The notes beneath the pieces were generated by a model. The model was not told the DNA's origin. It searched no databases and worked only from the letters and a program-made list of their open reading frames with translations. DNA of 9,257 bases, taken from CAYPOY01 sp964412395 (GTDB taxonomy: Bacteria > Chloroflexota > Anaerolineae > B4-G1). Shown piece after piece: positions 3,690-9,257 of this stretch. The stretch covers positions 1 through 9,257 of the forward strand of contig CAYPOY010000208.1 in NCBI GenBank assembly GCA_964412395.1, read 5' to 3'. Position 1 is the stretch's first letter, and every line of letters starts with the position of its first letter. A program made the translations under genes and the position numbers.

Positions 3690-5942
3690 TTATTCCGTCT
3701 CGTTTATGTCTGCCCCTGGAGTCCTGGCTGCTTTCCTCTTCTTTTCCTTCTTCTTTTTCTTCTTTCGCGCTCTCTGCGCCACATCGGCTGACCGCTCTGT
3801 TTCCTCTGCACTCTCCATCACCTCCGCCGGCTGCTCTGGCTGCGTCCTGTCCTTGACGCTGGTGATCCGACCCCACAGGCAACGGGGATCGCTTTCCAAC
3901 TCCATATAATCAAAGAGGAAGGCCCCGAACACGCCCATCATCAGACCCATCGCCAGCCCCACAGCGGTGTTCATCGACTTCCTGGGGCCGATGGGCTTGC
4001 TGGGCGGCAGGGCCAGCGACGCGAAGCACACATCGGTGGCCTCGGAGGCCGAGGCGATGTCAAGCTCCTGCGTTTTGGACAGCAGGACGCTGTAGGCCTG
4101 CCAGGTCAGGTCGCGATCTTGCTGCAGGTCGGTCTTGATCTGGTTCAACCTGGCGACGTCCGCCTGCAGCGAGCGCACGTAGTTTTCCCGCCGCACGATC
4201 TCCTGCGAGAGTGGCTCATCCAACACAGAATAAGAGAGCAATCCCTCTAACCCTTTCATTTTCAACAAGTCCCCGGACATCTGAGTTGCCAGATCGCCCA
4301 ACTCCGTGTCTTTAGGCACCGATTCGGCCAGCAGCATCCAGGCGTCTTTCGCAAAGAGCTCCGGATAGAGCGCTTCAATTTCGGAGAACAAGGGGGTATC
4401 GGTGGCGACGTCCTCGGCCAAGCGGGCCATTTCGCCCACGTCGAACAGATCGTTGTACTGCTGCACGATAAAGTCGCTCAGGCTGGTCGAGACTACGACG
4501 GTGCCCGTGATGCCGGCGGTGTCCGTGACTCCGGCCGTGTCTGTGACGAGTGTGGTTTGCGAGGTGGCAATGGCCAGGTATTCCGGCGAGAGGAGGTCAA
4601 GAAAATCGTAGCCTTCCCCCCTCAGCATGGCCTCCGACTGCTCTTGGATGGAAACGTCCAGAGCGGCAACTTCCTTCTCCATAGCCGTAATCAGACCATC
4701 CAGATCGGAAATCTGCTCGGCGGCGTTTCTGCTCGGGCTAAGAGCATCTACTGAAGGCAGTTGGAGGTCCAGCGTGCCGAAAGGCAGCCCGCCAGTCTCA
4801 GTAAAAATCTTGGATTTGAAAGACAGCAGTGCCAGCCCATTGCTGCTGGCACTGGCCTCCCCTCCCTCGACCAGTTGCTCGCGCATCAGGCGTGCCTCGA
4901 CGAGCAGGCCCTCCAGGCGATGCTTGCGCGCATAGGCTTGCTCCAGGTCGCGCAGCAGTTCGTCGCGCTGATGCTCAAACACCTGCAGCCTGGAGTCAAT
5001 TTCCGTCTCGACTGAGGTGTTGAACAGTCTGAGGCGCATATCCCGGTCGCGATTGATGGCAGCGATGCGGTTGGCGACCTCGGCATCAATCCAGGTGCCC
5101 AGGACCTGGCGCTTGGCCTGCTGGCCCTTGTCGAAGGCAAACAGCCGGTTAGTGGCGTCGTCATCCAGGTAGGCGTTGATCAGTTTCTGGTTGACCTCCA
5201 CCTCTTTGTCCACGACCGCCGAGATGGCCGTTTGCCGGCCAGAACGCAGACTGGCAATGATCAGCTTTTCCTCCTCGATCTGACGTTGCAACTCGTTGAT
5301 GCGGTCATCCTCAGAGAGAAAGGTGAGCAGCGCTTCCTGGGCCTGGTCGTATTCCACCCGGGCCCCCTTCACCTGCTCGTGGATGTCGGTAAAAGGGGTG
5401 AAGGCGGCTGCGCCGTAGATGGTATTCGCATGTACCTCAAAGGCCCGTGCCCAGGCGTTGGCGATGGCGGCTGCCTTGTCGGGATCGCGGTAGGAGACGA
5501 TGATCTGGATAGTATCGCTTTCCCCACCTTTATCCAGCTCAAGCACTTCTCCCCTCACACTCCCTATCAGTTTGGAAGGCTCCCGCTCATCTTCCTCAAG
5601 TACGTCGCTCAGTTCGTCGGCGACCTGCTGGGCGATGGCGCCGTTGGTCACCATGCCGACCAGGCTGTTCAGCCGCCGGTTGGTGCGTTCGATGAGCGCC
5701 TGGCCTTGCATTGCTTCGCTGAAGTCCAGATTCTCATCGGTGAGGGACCGGAAACCCGAACCGAGGGAGATCTCCGCCTTGCTCTTGAGCATCACCACCC
5801 CGGCAGTGGCTTCGTACGTCGGCGGCATCATCATGCTGACCAGGAACGCGCCCCCCCCGGCCAGCAGAGCGCCCAGTGCGATCAGCCACCACCACCTGAG
5901 CAAGGCGTCAATATATTTGCGAAGGTCAATTTCTTCTTCCAT
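3690..5942 (-). CDS. Wzz-type polysaccharide chain-length determinant (co-polymerase), long paralogue
   Basis: 750 aa from the ATG at 5942; GGAGG lies 11 nt upstream and the MEEEIDLRKYIDAL start matches its paralogue. Membrane segment about 19-38; Wzz block with MPPTYEATAGVV and IIVSYRDPDKAAAIANAWAR (about 140-167); extended coiled-coil and helical region (about 190-620); motif LPPSKPIGPRK (about 645-655); second membrane segment about 659-678; then a cytoplasmic tail of about 70 aa with a lysine-rich run near 727-738. The protein should span the periplasm and set polysaccharide chain length with a Wzy polymerase. It is much longer than the usual 300-480 aa, through extra coiled coil and a TDTAG repeat at residues 467-482. 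No ATPase/kinase motif is visible in the tail. First gene after a consensus promoter. Confidence 0.86.
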   Translation of the reverse strand: MEEEIDLRKYIDALLRWWWLIALGALLAGGGAFLVSMMMPPTYEATAGVVMLKSKAEISLGSGFRSLTDENLDFSEAMQGQALIERTNRRLNSLVGMVTNGAIAQQVADELSDVLEEDEREPSKLIGSVRGEVLELDKGGESDTIQIIVSYRDPDKAAAIANAWARAFEVHANTIYGAAAFTPFTDIHEQVKGARVEYDQAQEALLTFLSEDDRINELQRQIEEEKLIIASLRSGRQTAISAVVDKEVEVNQKLINAYLDDDATNRLFAFDKGQQAKRQVLGTWIDAEVANRIAAINRDRDMRLRLFNTSVETEIDSRLQVFEHQRDELLRDLEQAYARKHRLEGLLVEARLMREQLVEGGEASASSNGLALLSFKSKIFTETGGLPFGTLDLQLPSVDALSPSRNAAEQISDLDGLITAMEKEVAALDVSIQEQSEAMLRGEGYDFLDLLSPEYLAIATSQTTLVTDTAGVTDTAGITGTVVVSTSLSDFIVQQYNDLFDVGEMARLAEDVATDTPLFSEIEALYPELFAKDAWMLLAESVPKDTELGDLATQMSGDLLKMKGLEGLLSYSVLDEPLSQEIVRRENYVRSLQADVARLNQIKTDLQQDRDLTWQAYSVLLSKTQELDIASASEATDVCFASLALPPSKPIGPRKSMNTAVGLAMGLMMGVFGAFLFDYMELESDPRCLWGRITSVKDRTQPEQPAEVMESAEETERSADVAQRARKKKKKKEKKRKAARTPGADINETE
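4491..4544 (-). repeat. Three degenerate 18-bp tandem repeats inside the long wzz
   Basis: Units 4527-4544, 4509-4526 and 4491-4508 encode TDTAGV, TDTAGI and TGTVVV. The first two are identical at 14 of 18 bases. They keep frame, so the variation alters a Thr/Val-rich linker without breaking the protein. Confidence 0.6.
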
Positions 5943-6019
5943 TGATCGGCATACCTCCAACATTATGAGTGATCGCCAGTGCCAATTTTGCGGTCTGGAC
6001 ATCGGCAATTTGTGCGGAA

Positions 6020-6048
6020 ATTATAAAGGCACTACCCTACCCTGTCAA
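6020..6048 (-). promoter_or_regulatory. Perfect sigma-70 consensus promoter for the wzz genes
   Basis: On the minus strand TTGACA (6043-6048), a 17-nt spacer, then TATAAT (6020-6025): both hexamers match consensus at every base with ideal spacing. Transcription should start near 6012-6014, leaving a leader of about 70 nt before the ATG at 5942. Confidence 0.8.
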
Positions 6049-6158
6049 GTAAACGACTTGACTCACTAAGAATGTTACCGAAAAGGAATCGTTACGTTGT
6101 CCAATTCTGCCCTGACCCACCTGGCTGCACAAGTCGGCGCGTGAGTGACAGCGAAACG

Positions 6159-6188
6159 ACCGCCCCGACCTGCAACGGTTGGGGCGGT
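6159..6188 (-). terminator. Hairpin terminator after recR
   Basis: Stem accgccccgacc / ggttggggcggt around a 6-nt loop (tgcaac at 6171-6176), with one non-Watson-Crick position. It sits about 35 nt past the recR stop and before the wzz promoter. On the minus strand it is followed by tcgttt, a weak U tract; on the plus strand by ttgtatt. It may act in both directions. Confidence 0.55.
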
Positions 6189-6222
6189 TTGTATTGCCTG
6201 GCTTGCGGCGCTAGCAGGTAAG

Positions 6223-6822
6223 TCAGATCTCCTCCCGCCCCTCCAGCGCCCGCGTGAGTGTCACCGCGTCAGCGTACTCCAGGTCGCCGCCCACAGGCAG
6301 GCCCCGGCCCAGGCGCGTGATGCGCACGCCCAACGGACGCAGCCGGGTCAGCAAGTAGGAGGCCGTCCAGTCCCCTTCGCTCGTGGGGTTAGTCGCCAGA
6401 ATCACCTCTTCCGCGCCGCCGCTTCGTATTCGGGCCACCAGTTCACCGATGCGCAGGTTCTCAACGAATATCCCTTCCGAGGGGGCCAGCACGCCGTGTA
6501 AGACATGGTACACTCCCTCGTATACACTGGCCCGCTCAATCGCCAGCACGTCGAGTGGCTCCTCGACCACACAGATGGTGCTGTGATCACGTCCCGGGTC
6601 GGCGCAGATGGGGCACGGGTCTTCCTCGGTGATGTTGTAGCACATGGAGCAGAAACGAGTACGCTCTTTGAGCTCACGCAGGGCCTCGGCGAGTCGCTCC
6701 GCCAGGTCTGATTGGTTACGCAGCAAGAAAAACGTGAGGCGAGCGGCAGTCTTGCGGCCGATCCCCGGCAGTTCCGAAAGTTCCTCAATGAGCCGCGTCA
6801 CCGACACAGGAGTTGTCTGCAT
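6223..6822 (-). CDS. recR: Recombination mediator protein RecR
   Basis: 199 aa, the standard RecR length. Helix-hairpin-helix at about 15-30 (LSELPGIGRKTAARLTF); C4 zinc finger C58-xx-C61...C70-xx-C73; Toprim domain about 82-175 with CVVEEPLDV and ATNPTSEGDWTASYL; then the C-terminal GLPVGGDLEYADAVTLTRAL signature. RecR works with RecO (and RecF) to load RecA on SSB-coated gaps in recombinational repair. The ATG at 6822 is preceded by AGGTAG overlapping the ybaB stop codon; the 6-nt gap implies coupled translation within the dnaX-ybaB-recR cluster. Nothing is missing. Confidence 0.97.
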   Translation of the reverse strand: MQTTPVSVTRLIEELSELPGIGRKTAARLTFFLLRNQSDLAERLAEALRELKERTRFCSMCYNITEEDPCPICADPGRDHSTICVVEEPLDVLAIERASVYEGVYHVLHGVLAPSEGIFVENLRIGELVARIRSGGAEEVILATNPTSEGDWTASYLLTRLRPLGVRITRLGRGLPVGGDLEYADAVTLTRALEGREEI

Positions 6823-6828
6823 CGCTAC

Positions 6829-7191
6829 CTACACCTGGAACAAGCCGGGGATACCGAGCCCACCGGTGAAGGCCGGCATCCGCTCAGCCATGGCCCGATC
6901 TACCTGCTCCAGTCCCTCGTTGACGGCGGCAATGACAAGATCTTGCAACATCTCCAAGTCTTCGGGGTCCACGACCTCCGGCGCGATGGTGAGCGATTTC
7001 ACCCGCCGCTCGCCGGTGACGGCAGCGGTCACCGCACTGCCGCCAGCCGTCGCGGTGACGACCATCGCGGCGATCTCCTCCTGCGCTTTGAGCATATCCT
7101 CTTGCAGGCTCTGCAATTGCTGGAGCATCCCGGCCTTGCCCTTTGGCAAGCCGGTCGGGCTGCTCTTGCGTTTAATTTTTCTCTTGCCCAA
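6829..7191 (-). CDS. ybaB: YbaB/EbfC family nucleoid-associated protein
   Basis: 120 aa if translation begins at the TTG at 7189-7191, which I chose because GAGGAGGTT lies 5 nt upstream; the first ATG (7128) has no comparable site and would cut the basic N-terminus GKRKIKRKS. Coiled coil MLQQLQSLQEDMLKAQEEI (about 22-40), then the family core with VTATAGGSAVTAAVTG and VVDPEDLEMLQDLVIAAVNEGL. YbaB/EbfC proteins are small dimeric DNA-binding nucleoid proteins almost always encoded between dnaX and recR, as here. The start is 16 nt after the dnaX stop. Annotation by ATG alone would give a spurious 184-aa protein running back into dnaX. Confidence 0.93.
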   Translation of the reverse strand: MGKRKIKRKSSPTGLPKGKAGMLQQLQSLQEDMLKAQEEIAAMVVTATAGGSAVTAAVTGERRVKSLTIAPEVVDPEDLEMLQDLVIAAVNEGLEQVDRAMAERMPAFTGGLGIPGLFQV

Positions 7192-7207
7192 CGCAACCTC
7201 CTCAAAA

Positions 7208-8893
7208 CTATTCGCTCCGTCGCACAATCTGCGCCCCCAGGTCCTCCACCGCTGCGCGTACCACCGGATCCTCAGCGATAATCTGCTCGGCCGACAAGGC
7301 GGCTTTCCCGCCGACGGGCTCCGATGTCGAGCGCCGTGACATTCTGGCAGTACGTTCCTGCTGAGCCAGAACGCACCGCACACGGTACCGTTGACCGATC
7401 AGACTGCTTAGCGCATCTTCAATAATCTGTTTGTTATGCTCCTCTCCCACCTTACTGCAATGAAAGTTGTGAGTAAACCCCAGCACGACGACGTCTCCTT
7501 CGACGGCCACCGGTTCGCATGAGCGCATCAACGCCTCCAACGACAAATTGCGTGGACGTAGGATATTCAGAAGTTCTGACCAACGCTTCCGCAACGTCTC
7601 AGGCGTCAGCGAACCATCGCCGGGCACAAGGCTACCATAGGTAGATGCCGATTCCAGGACCACCCTGGAAGACTGGGATGGGGACGGTGACACGGAACGA
7701 GCGGGCGCGGGTCTGGTCGGTGCAGGTGAGGACGTCGAATGACGAGCAGGGAGAGACGCGCGAGGGCTAGCCGGGGCCGGCTGCCTGCTGGGCACCGAGC
7801 TCTCCGGCTCATCCAGGAGTGTGGCTTCAATAAAGGCCATCTCCAACGGCAACTGAGGCTGCCAGCCACCTTTAGCCTCAGTAGCCGCCTGGGTGAAGAG
7901 ACGCACCGCCCGTGCCAGAGACCGGGGTGAAAAGGCGGATGCCTGTTCTTCCAACTGAGGACGCTGGTCCTCCGAGACGTGGGATGGGACGATGCCGGAT
8001 TTCAGTCGCAGCAGGAGCAGCGCTCGCAAATGCTCCACCATTTGGCGTGCGAACTGCCGTGGATCGGCCCCCTCGTCCACGGCCGTGTTGATCGCACCCA
8101 GCCCCTGCGCCACGTCGCTCCTGGTCAACGCATCGGTCACCTGGATTACTGTCTCGCTGGCCCCTGTTCCCAGTGCTGCGCGCACCTCTGCGACGGTGAT
8201 GCCGTTATCATCGTAGGAAGCCAGTTGGTCGAGCAGACTCTCGGCATCGCGCATACTGCCAGTCGCCTGGTGGGCGACGAGTGTCAGCGCCTCCCGGTCA
8301 ACCCGGATGTGCTCCTGCTCGGCCAGCCATTGCAGACGGGCGACGATCTTGGCAGCGGGAATGCGGCGGAAATCGAAGCGTTGGCAGCGCGAGAGCACCG
8401 TGGCAGGGATCTTGTGTGATTCCGTGGTTGCCAACACGAAGATAGCGTGGGGTGGAGGCTCTTCCAGGGTCTTGAGCAACGCGTTGAAAGCAGCGTTGGA
8501 GAGCATGTGCACCTCGTCTATCACATAAACCTTGTAGCGGGCTTCATTGGGCCGGAAGCCGATTCGCTCCCGCAATTCTCGCACATCGTCCACACCGGTG
8601 TTGGAGGCCGCGTCAATCTCGATCAGGTCAAGCAGCCGCCCCTCGTTGATCGCCTGGCAGATGGTACACTCATTGCAGGGGCGCTGATTCTCTGGGGCCA
8701 GACAGTTGACCGCTTTAGCCAGCAAACGCGCCATAGTCGTCTTGCCGGTGCCACGGGGGCCGGCGAAGAGATAAGCGTGATGGATGCGCCCGGAGGTGAG
8801 CGCATTACGCAGTGTGCGGACGACGTGTTCCTGTCCCACCACCTCGTCGAACGTTCGGGGTCGCCACTTCCGATATAACGCTTGCACTGCCAT
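7208..8893 (-). CDS. dnaX: DNA polymerase III subunits gamma/tau (clamp-loader ATPase)
   Basis: 561 aa from the ATG at 8893, where GGAGG lies 5 nt upstream and the product begins MAVQALYRKWRPRTFDEVVGQ, the family's standard opening; a longer frame to 8938 has no such support. AAA+ core: Walker A GPRGTGKTT (45-53), zinc cysteines C64, C73, C76, C79, Walker B VIDEVH (124-129), sensor 1 ATTESHK, and the SRC motif (168-170) with the arginine finger. Domain III follows to about 370, then a Pro/Ser/Arg-rich linker (about 380-425) and a C-terminal tau-like domain. It loads the sliding clamp and bridges polymerase and helicase. I saw no A6-type slippery run for a programmed gamma frameshift, so only full-length tau is predicted. 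Confidence 0.97.
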   Translation of the reverse strand: MAVQALYRKWRPRTFDEVVGQEHVVRTLRNALTSGRIHHAYLFAGPRGTGKTTMARLLAKAVNCLAPENQRPCNECTICQAINEGRLLDLIEIDAASNTGVDDVRELRERIGFRPNEARYKVYVIDEVHMLSNAAFNALLKTLEEPPPHAIFVLATTESHKIPATVLSRCQRFDFRRIPAAKIVARLQWLAEQEHIRVDREALTLVAHQATGSMRDAESLLDQLASYDDNGITVAEVRAALGTGASETVIQVTDALTRSDVAQGLGAINTAVDEGADPRQFARQMVEHLRALLLLRLKSGIVPSHVSEDQRPQLEEQASAFSPRSLARAVRLFTQAATEAKGGWQPQLPLEMAFIEATLLDEPESSVPSRQPAPASPRASLPARHSTSSPAPTRPAPARSVSPSPSQSSRVVLESASTYGSLVPGDGSLTPETLRKRWSELLNILRPRNLSLEALMRSCEPVAVEGDVVVLGFTHNFHCSKVGEEHNKQIIEDALSSLIGQRYRVRCVLAQQERTARMSRRSTSEPVGGKAALSAEQIIAEDPVVRAAVEDLGAQIVRRSE

Positions 8894-8928
8894 CGCCACC
8901 TCCTCACCTCCTCTCGAAGTCGCTTGAT

Positions 8929-8957
8929 AGTCTAACACCGTCAGTCGAGAAAGGCAA
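8929..8957 (-). promoter_or_regulatory. Weak candidate promoter for dnaX-ybaB-recR
   Basis: Minus strand TTGCCT (8952-8957), 17-nt spacer, TAGACT (8929-8934): 4 of 6 matches in each box with ideal spacing, 36 nt before the dnaX ATG. It is the best candidate seen, not certain. Confidence 0.4.
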
Positions 8958-8962
8958 ATCAG

Positions 8963-8990
8963 TTGAAATTATGGGAAGGCGTGCTATAAT
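8963..8990 (+). promoter_or_regulatory. Promoter for tatA
   Basis: Plus strand TTGAAA (8963-8968), 16-nt spacer, perfect TATAAT (8985-8990), 35 nt before the tatA start and divergent from dnaX. Confidence 0.7.
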
Positions 8991-9025
8991 CATAGTCTAA
9001 AGCGAAACCCAAAGGAGGGAATGGT

Positions 9026-9208
9026 ATGCCCAAGATTGGTCCGTTGGAACTGGTGATTGTGCTGGTGATCGTATTGCTCATCTTCGGCGTAGGACGGTTG
9101 AGCAAGCTTGGTCGAGACATGGGAGAGGGCATCCGCGAGTTTCGGCGGGGCCTTGCGGGTGATGAAGATGACAAGAACGAGGAGAGGGCAGGGGAAAAAG
9201 AGGCATAG
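9026..9208 (+). CDS. tatA: Sec-independent protein translocase subunit TatA/TatE
   Basis: 60 aa, typical of a short TatA. N-terminal membrane helix (LELVIVLVIVLLIFGVGRL, about 7-25), the hinge FG-xx-RLSKLGRD, an amphipathic helix (MGEGIREFRRGL), then a charged tail rich in D, E and K. TatA oligomerises with TatC to form the pore that exports folded proteins carrying a twin-arginine signal. GGAGG lies 7 nt before the ATG and a good promoter precedes it. It is monocistronic here with no tatC beside it, and it converges on a 5S rRNA gene only about 13 nt past its stop. Confidence 0.93.
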   Translation: MPKIGPLELVIVLVIVLLIFGVGRLSKLGRDMGEGIREFRRGLAGDEDDKNEERAGEKEA

Positions 9209-9221
9209 AGCAGTAAACAAA

Positions 9222-9257
9222 AGCCCCTTGGCAATGACCTACTCTCCCAGGGGGCTG
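9222..9257 (-). rRNA. 5S ribosomal RNA, 3' end only (runs off the right edge)
   Basis: The minus strand reads cagccccctgggagagtagg then tcattgccaaggggc, the 3' third of bacterial 5S rRNA: the GGGAGAGUAGGUC loop-E segment followed by the 3' strand of helix I. The sequence then turns to ttttgttt, a U-rich transcript end. The rest of the 5S gene, and presumably 23S and 16S, lie beyond the window. The exact 3' end is uncertain by one or two bases. Confidence 0.85.

Noticed and set aside
5232..5945. 237-aa plus-strand frame opposite the long wzz
   Set aside because: It lies entirely antisense to a well-supported gene and shows no recognisable motif or start signal; GC-rich genes commonly give such shadows.
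6829..7383. 184-aa version of YbaB starting at an upstream ATG
   Set aside because: It would run 176 nt into dnaX; the GAGGAGGTT plus TTG start at 7191 gives the normal family length.
7208..8893. Programmed frameshift producing a gamma form of DnaX
   Set aside because: No run of six or more A residues on the coding strand was seen at a plausible place.
1..9257. CRISPR array, tRNA genes, prophage or replication origin
   Set aside because: No regularly spaced repeats, tRNA cloverleaf sequences, phage structural or integrase genes, or clusters of DnaA boxes were noticed by eye.

Overview
The window reads as a chromosomal segment of a moderately GC-rich bacterium. The family-level sequence signatures (RecR, YbaB, TatA, two Wzz-like chain-length proteins, MntA/HepT, and a small four-helix S23-type protein) look most like Chloroflexota, perhaps Anaerolineae. 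That assignment is an inference from protein style, not a computed phylogeny.

Right third (about 6.2-9.26 kb): conserved housekeeping genes. The minus strand carries dnaX, ybaB/ebfC and recR in tight succession (16-nt and 6-nt gaps), the classic DNA-replication/recombination-repair cluster. It is closed by a GC-rich hairpin at 6159-6188. Divergent from dnaX, a plus-strand tatA has its own strong promoter. It runs head-on into the 3' end of a 5S rRNA gene that leaves the window at the right edge on the minus strand.

Middle (about 2.06-6.05 kb): an exopolysaccharide/O-antigen chain-length module on the minus strand. It holds two paralogous Wzz-type polysaccharide co-polymerases (750 and 471 aa, neither with a kinase domain), driven by a perfect consensus promoter (TTGACA-17 nt-TATAAT) at 6020-6048. 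A hairpin-rich 214-nt spacer separates them.

Left fifth (1-2.06 kb): a gene graveyard where the surface-sugar operon should continue. Just after the second wzz there are only 18 codons of an SDR-type sugar epimerase. Three pieces of a UDP-GlcNAc 2-epimerase (wecB-like) follow in the wrong order, then the N-terminus of a UDP-sugar dehydrogenase (wecC-like) at the left edge. Between these pieces sit small selfish or defensive genes: an intact antitoxin with a truncated MazF/PemK toxin, an apparently intact fused MntA-HepT toxin-antitoxin protein, and a truncated S23/four-helix-bundle gene. The S23 segment interrupts wecB precisely and is flanked by a 9-bp direct repeat.

The most interesting points are three. 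The single-ORF MntA-HepT keeps an internal ribosome-binding site and GTG start for a free HepT. The candidate insertion interrupts wecB. The sugar operon as a whole appears scrambled by toxin-antitoxin modules and low-complexity tracts. An assembly chimera is the main alternative for the scrambled part and needs read-level checking.
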